Below, one piece after another: positions 1 through 9,069 of a stretch of 64,000 bases of DNA. The stretch is from positions 1 to 64,000 of the forward strand of contig CBDCUP010000022.1 of the NCBI GenBank assembly GCA_965222655.1. The letters run 5' to 3'. Each line of letters opens with the position of its first letter. The stretch's first letter is position 1. This DNA is from CAUZIZ01 sp965222655 (GTDB lineage: Bacteria > Acidobacteriota > UBA6911 > RPQK01 > JAJDTT01). The position numbers and the translations under genes were made by a program. The notes below the pieces were generated by a model. That model was not told the origin of the DNA, made no database searches, and saw only the letters and a list, made by a program, of their open reading frames with translations.

Positions 1-1313
1 ACTCGGCTTAGAAAGAGTTCGGGATTTCTCAGTTGACTCAGGACGAACCCCATTTCCTCACGGGTACACCGCAACTCTCCAATCGGCTTGGCCACTCCCC
101 ACATTTTCATGAACTTCCGATTGCAGTTGACGACCTTCCCTTCCTTGTCGACCACCAGGATGCCATCGGTTGTAGAGTCGAGAGTGGCGCGCAGGAGAGA
201 GAGCGAGTGCTCGAGCTCCGACTCCGCACGCTTGCGATGAGTGATGTCCCGTCCGTATAGGTTGACATAGTCAGCACCCTCGACCGGGGCACACAGGAAC
301 GCAAAAGTACGGTCGATCAGCTTCAACTCTATTTCCTTGGGCTCCTGGGCCTGCCTAGCCTCGGCGATAGTCTTCGCCAGCTCCTGAGGCACTGTTTTCC
401 CGACCCCGAGGTCCCACTGCTTCAGCCGAAGCTGACTGGAAGAGTTTGCATAGAGAATGGTGTCTTCTCCATCGACACGAATCACCGGATTCGGATTCTC
501 GGACGGGAATCGTGCCAGATCGGCGATTGCCCGGTTGTGCGCTTGAACCAGCTTCTCCGCCTCTTTTCTGGGGGTGATATCTTCGACCACCTGAGCCTCA
601 CACCAGATGTCGTCCCGACTCTTGAAAAAGCTGGATGTGAATTGGTAGGTATGACCGTTTGCCAATGAACGCTCCTTGGCGTAGGCCCCCCCTTCCGTCA
701 GAAAAACCTTCTCCTCGGCTCCCGGCTCCAGGCGTGAACCATGCCAGGCAGCGTGGACTGAGTCGTCTTCGTCTCCGTGAAACATCTCTTTGAGCTTCTG
801 GTTCTCGAAGTCGACTTTGGGGATACTGTCGACGTTTCGCTTGACCCCAAGACCGACCGGCATCATGTCCAGAATGCGTTCGTAGTATTCCCGCAGCAAC
901 GCGTTCTCCTGCTCGAGTTGTCGACGCTCGGTAACATCCCTGCAGAGTCTCTGGATCACCTTTCGGCCGCCGTAGGTGACCATGCTGGCGCTGACATCGA
1001 TGACCGCCAACGACCCATCCTTCCTGCGAAAATGAAAATCGCGGAAGGAGCCATTTCCCCGAGCGGTGACTTTGCCAAAAAGGCGCTTGGCCTCGTCCCT
1101 CTCCTCAGGGGGGTGCAGATCCCACACCTTCATCCCCAGGAGTTCACCCAGGGCGTAGCCGGTCATCTCCTCGGTCCTTCGATTAGCCTCCAGGATTCTA
1201 CCGCTCTCAGGACTGATGGCCAGAATAGCGTCGCTGGCTTGATCGATCATCATGCGGTACTTCTCCGCCGATTCCCGAAGCTGCCTCAATTCTTCTTCCG
1301 GCACTGCTACCAT
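1..1313 (-). CDS. Multi-PAS sensor protein, C-terminus beyond window
   Basis: The reading frame is open from an ATG at 1311-1313 to the window edge, giving about 437 residues without a stop. I read four PAS-like segments, starting near residues 20, 145, 265 and 375. The first has the pattern DAILAISPESGRILEANRRT and the last DGILVVDKEGKVVNCN. Linkers resembling 'DVTERRQLEQE' and 'DITHRKRAESELEHS' separate them and are typical of PAS/PAC junctions. The output domain lies outside the window; a histidine kinase or GGDEF domain would be usual, but none is visible. It follows a frameshifted cNMP-binding gene on the same strand after 32 bases, so it may be the last visible gene of that operon. No signal peptide is seen, so it is probably a cytoplasmic sensor. 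Confidence 0.8.
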   Translation of the reverse strand, partial: MVAVPEEELRQLRESAEKYRMMIDQASDAILAISPESGRILEANRRTEEMTGYALGELLGMKVWDLHPPEERDEAKRLFGKVTARGNGSFRDFHFRRKDGSLAVIDVSASMVTYGGRKVIQRLCRDVTERRQLEQENALLREYYERILDMMPVGLGVKRNVDSIPKVDFENQKLKEMFHGDEDDSVHAAWHGSRLEPGAEEKVFLTEGGAYAKERSLANGHTYQFTSSFFKSRDDIWCEAQVVEDITPRKEAEKLVQAHNRAIADLARFPSENPNPVIRVDGEDTILYANSSSQLRLKQWDLGVGKTVPQELAKTIAEARQAQEPKEIELKLIDRTFAFLCAPVEGADYVNLYGRDITHRKRAESELEHSLSLLRATLDSTTDGILVVDKEGKVVNCNRKFMKMWGVAKPIGELRCTREEMGFVLSQLRNPELFLSR

Positions 1314-1345
1314 GAGTAGACCTCAGAACCATTCTGGAAGGCACA

Positions 1346-1827
1346 TCAGATTCCGCTACCGGAACCTGGTTCAACCGTGATGCGGCTTATCAGGCCACGA
1401 AGTCTCTTTACGAGGGCCTTTATGACGCCCTCTGTGACTTGCACTTGATCCGAGAGAAGATCGATAAAATCCTCCCGATCGATGCGGAGAAGCTGGGTAT
1501 CCTCCAGGGTCGTCGCAGCTGCGACGTGAGGCTGATCATCGAAGAGAGCCCAGGTACCAAAGACGTCTGTTGGTCCAGCAACAACCACCTCACGACCGTC
1601 CCGATGCACCCGGACGTGGCCTTCCAGTACCAGGTACATGGCATCCGCCGATCCTGCTCCTGGTAGATTGTCTCCCCTTTCGGAAACGAAACCTCTCTGG
1701 CTATCGCCGCCAGGTGAGACAACTGTTGAGTTGAGACCTCCGAAAAGACGTCTACGCTCTGAAGGGAGATTACCTTCTCAATAATCGTCAACATATCCTT
1801 GTTATGTTTAGTGAGATGCTCCCACAC
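1346..1827 (-). pseudogene. Cyclic-nucleotide-binding domain protein, frameshifted
   Basis: Two overlapping minus-strand frames together make one Crp/Fnr-type cNMP-binding domain of about 160 residues without a DNA-binding helix-turn-helix. The first frame starts at 1827 and runs through LTIIEKVISLQSVDVFSEVS to GETIYQEQD. The second continues from about 1655 with ADAMYLVLEGHVRVHRDG and the cassette-like FGTWALFDDQPHVAAA. The shift lies near 1650-1665. It could be a real mutation or a sequencing error. The domain is commonly found at the C-terminus of HEAT-repeat nucleotide transporters, and here it lies just downstream of such a gene, so it is probably the detached regulatory domain of that system. 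Confidence 0.7.
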
Positions 1828-1895
1828 ACGGTTTGGTTACCGTGTTTCTGAGAGGGGCCTAGCTGGTGATCCTCGTGCTCGTGCCCGGATGACCA

Positions 1896-4661
1896 TCAGC
1901 CGCGCCGAATTACCAGATCCGCCGTTTCCCGAACGATCGGGTCTGGATCGGTTCGGGAATTTTCGATCAGCCTCTTCAACTCAGGCGAAATTGCACCCGT
2001 GCAGCTAAAGAGGGCACAGGCCTTCAACCAGGGGTCGCGCCCGCGAATCAGCTGCACCAGAGCCTGGTCTCGATTCTCGATTCGCAGACCAAAGAGCTCC
2101 CGTCCCTTTAAAGTCTCCATTTCAACGGTGGAATGATCAAGGATGGGAAAAACGTACTTCTTCAGATCCTTTTGCAGCACGTTATCCAAGAACTCGACTG
2201 CATTGGCACGTACCTTTTCCTCGTGGCTCACGATTGCTCCGTAGGCATTGAACATATCTTTGGGAGAGTAGCGCAGACCCAGGAGTCGAAAGATCAGTTC
2301 CAGGTTCTCATCCTGCTTCTCGATGACCGCCTTGGTCAGCAGATGATCGGCTGCGTTCTCCTTCTGGATATGCCGCTGTATCTGGAGGATCTGAGCCGCC
2401 TCATAGTAGGATTTCGTCTCCTCGATCAGGGCGGCGTCCACGTTCTCGTGGGGAAAGCGCAAACGGGGATAGTTCGCACGTAACTTGTTCAGAGCCTTGA
2501 CCAGGTGGTATCTCAGCAGAGGATCTGCCTGCATTAGATTGGAGGTCAGCATGTCCACTGCCTGCTGACTGGGGACGTGCGTAAATACCCGGATGATGTT
2601 GGCGCGAAGAGATAGATCAAGGGTCTGGTCGCTCAGAAGCCCATCCAGCGTCACCAGGATCTCCTTACCGAAGGCGGCGAGGGCCCTGCGTGCGTCCGCG
2701 CGAAACTCCGACTCCGTCAACTTGGCGAGCAGCCACTGGACGAATTCCTGGTCCCGCGTCTGTCCTGCACTCTGTATCACCTGCCTCACAACCGAGACAG
2801 CTGGGTCATCTCTGAGCTTCAGGAGATACTTCTTCAGATCCGTTCTAACCAAACTACCCAGGAGCTTCGCCACTTGCACCCGGGCCAACTCAGCGTCCTC
2901 CCCAACCGTAGCGAGCAACTCCTCGAGCACCTCTTCCCGAACCTGGGCGCACTCCTCTTCGCTTCCATAGAGCGCGAAGTATCCAATGGCGGCAAGCCTG
3001 ATGTGGAAATGGGGGCTCTCCAAACACTGCGAAAGCCTCTCTTCCCGATCCCCATCGGATAGCTGGCAGAGAAGGCGCAGAGCCTCCACCCGAACCTCTT
3101 GATCGGGATCCCCGAGGAGTTCCTCAGCCTCAGAAAGAAGATTCTCATCGGCCTGCTCCTGGAGTACCTGGAGAGACTTTTTTCGCACCTCGGCACTGGG
3201 ATGGCTCAAGAGCGGCCGCACGGACGAGACCAGATCCACACTCTTTACCGACACCAACATGTCCAGCGCGTAGGTCACCTGCCTCTCGTGCCCGCTGGCC
3301 AGAGCGGACAAGAGCGGCTCAACCGTGGAGGCATCGGTGATCTCCATCCGCAACTCCTCTGGATCAATCTCCCGCTTCTCCAGAGCGCTTCGGAAGGCAT
3401 TCACGTACTCCCGACCGACCACGACCGCGAGGCCGGTCCAGATTGCCGCCAGGAAAATCACCACGAGACTGAGCTGCCGCACGGAGAACTGGAGCTGGGT
3501 CGTCAGAATCCAGAGCACGCCACCCGCCACTCCTCGAAACCATCGATCGACCAGCAGGTCGATGAACACCTTGATACGCCTTCTAATCTCCAGGGGGATG
3601 GGGAGAAACAGCAGTTCCCGACCCGTCTTGTCGATGGAATACCTGAAGCTGCCGTCGATGCCTCGCATCAAGACACCCATCCATAGGACCGGTGCAACAA
3701 ACATCCCCACAGACGCAACAAGAAGACCAATCGGAAGAAACAGGATGCTGCCGCCTACGCCGAGAACCCTGAGCACGCGATAGGTCAAGAGGGATTGAAA
3801 CAACAGGGAAACCAGGCTGAGACGACCATAGAACTTCCCCAAAAATGCCGTCAGGTCAGCTTCTTCTGGAAAAGCCCCCACTGACACCGTCTTGAACTGG
3901 ACGTGGACAAACGTAGTCACCACCATGGTGAGGGAGAGCATGGCGACGATCCCCGCCAGCTGGCGGCTCTGAAAAAGGGTCCGGAGCATTAGGGCAAAGG
4001 TCTCGCGCCCCTGCTCCTCGACCAACTCAGGGTCTGGCGCTTCTTCGACATCAGGCCCTCTTGCTGCCGACGCCAGATTCAGGGACACGATGGAAATGGC
4101 CAGAAAAGCCAGACAGAAGAAGAGCAGGTTCTCAGTCGGAACCTCGAGTACCTGGACAACAAAGCTGGCGAGTTCTCCGCCGGTGAGCGCTCCCAGGATA
4201 CCTCCCAGAGTCAGTAGCCCGAAGAGCCGTTTGGCTTGTCGGGGATTCATGGAGGCGTTGGCGAAGAGCCAGAACTGAGAGGTCGACAACACACCAAAGA
4301 TGCTTACCCAGGTATAAAAAACGTAGTACACCCAGGAATGTCCCAGACCCAGCAACCACCACAAGAGCAGCAGGCTCACGATTAGAATCGCCGTCGTCAC
4401 ATTGATGAGCTGGCTAAGCCCCAGACGGCGGGCTGACTTGGAGTAGACTACGGTTACGGGAACGGCGAGGCAGGCCACCAGGACAAATACGATGGGGAGC
4501 TGTTGGGCCCCGACGTTCAGCAGGAACAGACTGTCCCTGCTCGGTTTGAGGAAATAGTAGGTCAGGAGCAACAAATAGTAGTAAAGGAACAGGGACGAGA
4601 CTAGGGCCACCTCGCCCTTCCGCACATCCACAACGGAGCTCAAGAAGCGCCTTATCTTCAT
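1896..4661 (-). CDS. Npt1/Npt2-family ADP/ATP-carrier-like transporter with HEAT-repeat C-terminus
   Basis: The protein has 921 residues. Residues about 17-430 are strongly hydrophobic, with around 12 membrane segments. They include the stretch LKPSRDSLFLLNVG, which resembles the start of the nucleotide (ATP/ADP) transporter family of obligate intracellular bacteria and plastids. Residues about 440-920 are repeated helical HEAT units such as DPDQEVRVEALRLLCQLSDG. Free-living bacteria carry such fusions, often with an added cNMP-binding domain; their substrate is not established, and nucleotide transport is only inferred from the family. The ATG at 4659-4661 starts with MKIRRFLSSV just inside repeat A. 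A cNMP-binding gene and a PAS sensor follow on the same strand, which suggests a signal-responsive membrane system. Confidence 0.8.
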   Translation of the reverse strand: MKIRRFLSSVVDVRKGEVALVSSLFLYYYLLLLTYYFLKPSRDSLFLLNVGAQQLPIVFVLVACLAVPVTVVYSKSARRLGLSQLINVTTAILIVSLLLLWWLLGLGHSWVYYVFYTWVSIFGVLSTSQFWLFANASMNPRQAKRLFGLLTLGGILGALTGGELASFVVQVLEVPTENLLFFCLAFLAISIVSLNLASAARGPDVEEAPDPELVEEQGRETFALMLRTLFQSRQLAGIVAMLSLTMVVTTFVHVQFKTVSVGAFPEEADLTAFLGKFYGRLSLVSLLFQSLLTYRVLRVLGVGGSILFLPIGLLVASVGMFVAPVLWMGVLMRGIDGSFRYSIDKTGRELLFLPIPLEIRRRIKVFIDLLVDRWFRGVAGGVLWILTTQLQFSVRQLSLVVIFLAAIWTGLAVVVGREYVNAFRSALEKREIDPEELRMEITDASTVEPLLSALASGHERQVTYALDMLVSVKSVDLVSSVRPLLSHPSAEVRKKSLQVLQEQADENLLSEAEELLGDPDQEVRVEALRLLCQLSDGDREERLSQCLESPHFHIRLAAIGYFALYGSEEECAQVREEVLEELLATVGEDAELARVQVAKLLGSLVRTDLKKYLLKLRDDPAVSVVRQVIQSAGQTRDQEFVQWLLAKLTESEFRADARRALAAFGKEILVTLDGLLSDQTLDLSLRANIIRVFTHVPSQQAVDMLTSNLMQADPLLRYHLVKALNKLRANYPRLRFPHENVDAALIEETKSYYEAAQILQIQRHIQKENAADHLLTKAVIEKQDENLELIFRLLGLRYSPKDMFNAYGAIVSHEEKVRANAVEFLDNVLQKDLKKYVFPILDHSTVEMETLKGRELFGLRIENRDQALVQLIRGRDPWLKACALFSCTGAISPELKRLIENSRTDPDPIVRETADLVIRRG

Positions 4662-4671
4662 GGTAGGCTCT

Positions 4672-4993
4672 GTTTCAGCTTAGTGGCCCCCCAGCGGTGC
4701 TGCCTCATTCGAGAACGAAACTTCGGTTACGTCTGCCGTGATTGTCGCTACCGCCAATGACAGAGCCGTGACTGCAAAGGAGCGGCCCCGATCACCGATC
4801 GGGACATGCCACAAAAGGGGATGCAATCGACCACCGTCTGTTTGGTCGGTTGTTTCCGGCATCCGTATGCCGGGACCGCTCCTTTGCAGTCACGGCTCTG
4901 CTAATGGTGGTACTTGGAGGATCTCCTAGCAAATGAAGTTTCAGCTTAGTCCCGCCCCCAGGAAGCCCTGGCCCCATTCGAGCAATGAAACTT
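4672..4993 (-). repeat. Composite intergenic repeat A-C-A, copy 1
   Basis: This is the inverted relative of 44261-44583. Repeat A is about 55 bp and reads, in forward sense, GAAGTTTC..CTCGAATGGG..GGGGGCGGGACTAAGCTGAAACTTC. It occurs here in reverse at 4672-4727 and 4935-4993. Between the copies lies core C (about 4733-4917), with long inverted arms reading CCGCCAATGACAGAGCCGTG and continuing into ACTGCAAAGGAGCGG. The whole unit could fold into one large hairpin with flanking direct repeats. It contains no credible gene. It lies between the divergent transporter and peptidase genes, and is probably a non-autonomous mobile or MITE-like element. Confidence 0.85.
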
Positions 4994-4999
4994 TGTCTA

Positions 5000-5087
5000 G
5001 GACGTGGTGGCGGTCTCCAGGCCGCCCTGCTTCGAGCCAGAAACTCGAAAGAAGAATACTTCGGCCTGGAGACCGAACCCACGTCCA
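5000..5087. repeat. Hairpin repeat B, copy 1
   Basis: An imperfect inverted repeat in which GACGTGGTGGCGGTCTCCAG at the left pairs with CTGGAGACCGAACCCACGTC at the right. The loop is rich in TCGAGCC-type sequence. Related hairpins lie at 19822-19910, 43316-43404 and 55282-55365, three of the four directly attached to repeat A. It sits just upstream of the peptidase start, so it forms the 5' intergenic region of that gene. Confidence 0.75.
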
Positions 5088-5172
5088 CCAACTGCAGCCT
5101 TTGAACCTGGACATCTTTCCTGAAATAATCAAGCCCTTTGAAAGGTTTTTGTCGAAGCCAACCGGAGGTCGA

Positions 5173-6627
5173 ATGACTTTTGTTTCCGATTTGGAGCCCC
5201 AGGAATTGTGGAAGCACTTTGACCAGATACTGACTATCCCGCGCGGCTCGAAGAACGAAGAGGCCGCGGCTCAGTACGTCATCTCTGTGGCGGAGCGAAA
5301 CGGTCTCTCCTCCAGACGAGATCCGACCGGAAACCTGGTCGTGACCAAACCCTCCCGAAAAGAGAACAGTTCGGCGGCCACGACGATCCTTCAGTCTCAT
5401 CTGGACATGGTGAACGAAAAGAACGCCGACGTGGGGCATGACTTCAGCAGGGATCCCATTCGTCCTCGTCGGGAAGAAGACTATCTGTATGCCACGGGAA
5501 CGACCCTGGGTTCGGATAATGGGATCGGCGTGGCCTCTGCGCTGGCCGTCATGGAAAGCCGATCCATCCAGCACGGTCCCATGGAGTTCCTCTTTACCGT
5601 AGACGAGGAGACCGGACTGACCGGCGCAGCCGGCCTGCAGCCCGATTTCCTGAAAGGCCGCCGCCTGCTGAATCTGGACAGCGAGGAAGAAGGAGCTGTT
5701 TACATCGGATGTGCCGGAGGCGCCGGGACAAACCTGCAACTCCCCCTGAGCTACGCCTCACCCTCGCCGGGTTTGTCGCCGCTAGAGATAGAGTTGGCAG
5801 GACTTCGTGGCGGGCACTCAGGTGCAGAAATCCATCTCCAGAGAGGTAACGCCATCAAGCTTCTGGCACGGATGCTGGGCGCGGCTCGGAAGCGATGCAC
5901 CTTTCAGCTGGCCGGCTTTCAGGGTGGCAATATGCACAATGCCATCCCCCGAGAGGCCTTTGCTCAAGTGTATGTCGGCTCGCGGGGGAGAGACTGTCTG
6001 GAGGAAACCCTCGCAGACCAGCTGGCAGCGACCCAGGAAGAGTTCCGATCCGTCGACCCGGAGATGCGTCTTTCATTGAAGGATATTTCCCGAAACGGAC
6101 AGGTTTTCGACGTGGAAACCTCGAACAAGATCCTCCACCTGCTGGATGCGCTACCCCACGGAGTCGCCTCGATGAGCTACGACATTCCAGACCTGGTGGA
6201 GACCAGCTGCAATCTGGCCACCGCCAAAGTCGAGGATGGTCGTCTGAAAGTTCACATCAGCAACCGGAGCTCAGTCGCCTCCGCTTTGAGCGCTCTTCAG
6301 TCCCGGATTGCCTCGTTAGGCGAGCTTGCCGGCGCGGCAGTTGAAGAGCTCGAGGGATATCCCGGCTGGAAGCCCAACCTGGATTCCCCTCTCCTGAAGA
6401 CGGTGGAGGAAGTCCATGCACGGATCCTGGGAAAGAAACCGGAGGCCAAGGCGATCCACGCCGGTCTGGAATGCGGAATCATCGGAGAGCACTACGCCGG
6501 CATGGACATGGTTTCGATCGGGCCCCTGATCGAGTTCCCTCACTCACCCGACGAACGCGTCCAGATCAGCTCGGTAGCCTCCTTCTACGGGCTCCTGACG
6601 GCCATTCTCGAGGAACTCAGTGAGTAG
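5173..6627 (+). CDS. pepD: Aminoacyl-histidine dipeptidase (PepD-type M20 peptidase)
   Basis: A zinc-dependent cytosolic dipeptidase of 484 residues, the usual PepD length. The start at 5173 is chosen because GGAGG lies 5 bases upstream and the protein begins MTFVSDLEPQELWKHFDQI; the 80 codons open upstream run through the repeats. Metal ligands fit the M20 pattern: LQSHLDMV near residue 75, GSDNGIG near 118, DEETGLTGA near 150, LDSEE near 175 and EFPHSPDERV near 456. GGHSGAEIH marks the lid/dimerisation domain insertion. The gene stands alone and converges with the aminotransferase. Its stop codon lies inside a microrepeat array. It probably cleaves dipeptides such as Xaa-His for amino acid recycling. 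Confidence 0.92.
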   Translation: MTFVSDLEPQELWKHFDQILTIPRGSKNEEAAAQYVISVAERNGLSSRRDPTGNLVVTKPSRKENSSAATTILQSHLDMVNEKNADVGHDFSRDPIRPRREEDYLYATGTTLGSDNGIGVASALAVMESRSIQHGPMEFLFTVDEETGLTGAAGLQPDFLKGRRLLNLDSEEEGAVYIGCAGGAGTNLQLPLSYASPSPGLSPLEIELAGLRGGHSGAEIHLQRGNAIKLLARMLGAARKRCTFQLAGFQGGNMHNAIPREAFAQVYVGSRGRDCLEETLADQLAATQEEFRSVDPEMRLSLKDISRNGQVFDVETSNKILHLLDALPHGVASMSYDIPDLVETSCNLATAKVEDGRLKVHISNRSSVASALSALQSRIASLGELAGAAVEELEGYPGWKPNLDSPLLKTVEEVHARILGKKPEAKAIHAGLECGIIGEHYAGMDMVSIGPLIEFPHSPDERVQISSVASFYGLLTAILEELSE

Positions 6628-6864
6628 TGGTGCAGTAGTGCAGTAGTGCAGTGGTGCAGTGGTGCAGTGGTGCAGTGAATCAGGGAGCAGTAAGCACTGA
6701 GAGGCCAACAATATCTTCAGGTTACATGACCAGTCTATCGAAGATCCATCGTTAGTCGACTCAGAACCCATCACCGCTGATCACCGACATACTGTCCACT
6801 GACTCACCACTCACTGATTCACTCCACTACTCCACTACTCCACTACTGCACTACTGCACTACTG
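6624..6864. repeat. Inverted microrepeat arms between convergent genes
   Basis: 6624-6678 is a tandem array of 9-bp units such as GTAGTGCAG and GTGGTGCAG. 6823-6864 is the complementary array (CCACTACTGCACTACTGC). The arms continue inward through GTGAATCAG and its complement CTGATTCAC. The stop codons of both flanking genes fall inside the arms, and the last residues of the aminotransferase (SSSAVVQ) are encoded by the array. Transcribed from either side it would form a long stem, which could end or stabilise both transcripts. I see no gene between the arms. Confidence 0.85.
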
Positions 6865-8213
6865 CTCACTAACTTACTCCCAACCAAGGCTCCCTCCCGG
6901 CGCATCGCGTTGACTGCCTTGTCAAAAGCTTCGATGGTGAAATCTATGTCAGCCTCAGTATGGGCAGCGGTTGGACGCCAGCTCCATCCTCCCTGGACGT
7001 CGACACCTTCGTTGAGAAGCGCCTTGCGGAAATGACTCATCACCTTGACGTCGTTCGCCTCCTTCAGCTGTTCGTGAGGCGTGATGCAGATTCCATCCTG
7101 GTCGAGCTCCTCTTTCAGCCCGAACGCGACAAACAGGTTGGAGGAGACATTGTAGGCGAATCCTCCCTCGCCCCGGCTCAGAACATCGTTGATGCCTGAC
7201 TTGAGGCGCTCGGTAAGGGCATCGACGCGGTCGTTGATCGGTTCTTCGGCGATGATCCCGAGTGCAGTGGTGCCGGCGCTGGCGGAAAGAGGGTTGGCGT
7301 TGAAGGTACCCGGATGGGCCACCCGCCGGGTCGTGTCCCACTCAGAATCCCCGCGGTGCTGAATCATGTCCAGGATATCGGCCCTCCCTACGACCGCGCC
7401 CCCGGGCAGCCCCCCAGCCATGATCTTGGCATGGGTGCTCATGTCCGGCGTGACGTTGTAGTGGAGCTGAGCCCCACCCCGAGAAACCCTGAAACCGGTG
7501 ATCACCTCGTCGAAGATGAGAATCACCCCGTAGCGCCGAGTCACTTCGCGCAGCTCTTTCAGGAAGCTCCGCTGCAGCGGAAACATGCTGCCGAGGGCGC
7601 CTGTGGGCTCCAGAATCACCGCGGCGATATCCGGATCCTTCTTGAGAATCCTCTCCACTTCTGCAATCTCTGTCTTGACGACCATCACGGTTTCCGCCGC
7701 CCCTGCCGGAACACCGGCTGCAGACTGGGTCTCGTCAACCACGGCATAGTCATTCCAGCCGTGGAAGTGACGTTCGAATTTCAGAAGCTTGTCCCTTCCA
7801 GTGAAAGCCCGGGCCAAGCGGAAAGCCATGAGGGTCGCCTCGGTTCCCGATGAGACAAACCTGACCCTTTCGGCGCAAGGCACCAGCCCCATGATGGCTT
7901 TGGCCCAACGGATTTCCAGCTCGGTACTGCCGCCCAGGTGGGTCCCGTCCTCCATTTGCTTCTTCACGGCGTCCACAATGGCGGGATGGCTGTGCCCCAA
8001 GATCACGGCACCGTGTCCCACCACATAGTCGACGTATCGGTTGCCATCAACATCCCACTTGTAGGCTCCCATCGCCCGCTTCATGTAGATCGGAAAGGGG
8101 GTTATCCATCGAGAATCATGGGTGACACCGTCCGGAAAGGACTGCTGGCCTCCTTCGGCCAATCCCGCCGATCCAGGATTCCCTTGGGCAAAGCGTTCAT
8201 CGATTGTTAACAT
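6843..8213 (-). CDS. Class III aminotransferase, glutamate-1-semialdehyde aminomutase-like
   Basis: A PLP-dependent enzyme of 456 residues. The N-terminal pattern WDVDGNRYVDYVVGHGAVIL, the glycine-rich SSGTEATLMAFRLAR (residues about 118-132), IFDEVITGFR (near 232) and the PLP lysine in HAKIMAGGLPGGA (near 262) place it in class III, closest in look to HemL. HemL proper has about 430 residues and normally sits with tetrapyrrole genes; there are none here. A substrate other than glutamate semialdehyde, for example another amino acid or an amine, is as likely. It starts at an ATG (8213) and ends inside the microrepeat array. Confidence 0.8.
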   Translation of the reverse strand: MLTIDERFAQGNPGSAGLAEGGQQSFPDGVTHDSRWITPFPIYMKRAMGAYKWDVDGNRYVDYVVGHGAVILGHSHPAIVDAVKKQMEDGTHLGGSTELEIRWAKAIMGLVPCAERVRFVSSGTEATLMAFRLARAFTGRDKLLKFERHFHGWNDYAVVDETQSAAGVPAGAAETVMVVKTEIAEVERILKKDPDIAAVILEPTGALGSMFPLQRSFLKELREVTRRYGVILIFDEVITGFRVSRGGAQLHYNVTPDMSTHAKIMAGGLPGGAVVGRADILDMIQHRGDSEWDTTRRVAHPGTFNANPLSASAGTTALGIIAEEPINDRVDALTERLKSGINDVLSRGEGGFAYNVSSNLFVAFGLKEELDQDGICITPHEQLKEANDVKVMSHFRKALLNEGVDVQGGWSWRPTAAHTEADIDFTIEAFDKAVNAMRREGALVGSKLVSSSAVVQ

Positions 8214-8904
8214 ATCTCAACTCCATGAATTTGAAAGGGCTCTATGCTTGGTTTCAAACCGCCACCATCATAGGGCGATGCCTGGCGCAGTTCAATCACG
8301 CTCGCCGACTCGTCGCGGGGTAATGGTAGAAGGAAAGGGAGGGATACCAAGATGGACACGATTATCACTGCAGGCATGAAGTCTGCTTCCACCAGGCGTG
8401 GCCTTCTGGTTGCCCTTCTCCTGGGGCTTTCGCTGCTGCTCGCCTGGACCACTCCTGCTCGCGTTCGGGTCACTCTGGTCGATGCCGATTCGGGAAGATC
8501 GGTTCCGGGTGTCCTCCGGGTGCTGGAACCGGATTCTCTCAGGGCGCTCCCTTTGCAGGGGTTGTTACCGAGGGGCCAGGGGATGGAAGAGACCAAGGAT
8601 CCCAGCGGCTCCCTCTATCCCATTCTGGATTGGTACGCGCTTCCAGCGGCCGCCGAGGTACCGCTACCCCGGAAGAAGATCGTCCTGGAGGCCTTCTCGG
8701 GGCTGGAAAGCGAGCTGGCTCGAGTGGAGCTCGATCTGCGGGAGTCCGCACCTGAGAAGATCGTCGTCCCCATAAAATTCTTCAGTCAGGTGTCCCAGGA
8801 CCGCTGGTTCGGAGGCAATACCCACCTGCACCTGAAGGACCTCGACGCCGAAAGCACCCAGCGCTACCTCTCGGAAATTCCGTATGTCGACAGACTGGAT
8901 CTTC

Positions 8905-8913
8905 TATTCATTT
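8905..8913 (+). repeat. Target duplication of ISKra4-type element, left
   Basis: The 9-bp sequence TATTCATTT occurs directly before the left inverted repeat and again at 11803-11811, directly after the right one. It is an exact direct repeat made by insertion. Confidence 0.95.
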
Positions 8914-9069
8914 GGGTGCGGCTCTTTTAGAACAGGCGATTCTGGTGCCGTCGAACGCAAGATGGACCTCTCTTACTATGGGAGCGGCGAAGGCATTTTG
9001 GGGTTGGGTAGTTGGGTGGGGCAGAACAATCTGACACGGAAGACCGACCGATTGGACTTCTGGATCTTC

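Noticed and set aside
4933..5172. N-terminal extension of the peptidase
   Set aside because: The 80 extra codons run through repeats A and B, and a good ribosome binding site precedes the internal ATG at 5173.
6544..6774. Minus-strand open frame across the microrepeat
   Set aside because: It lies in the repeat and the pepD 3' end; the product is low complexity (repeated HYCTTAPL).
6624..6864. CRISPR-like array
   Set aside because: Units of 9 bp without spacers; a simple tandem repeat.
6843..8213. hemL assignment
   Set aside because: Family motifs agree but length and lack of tetrapyrrole genes leave the substrate open.
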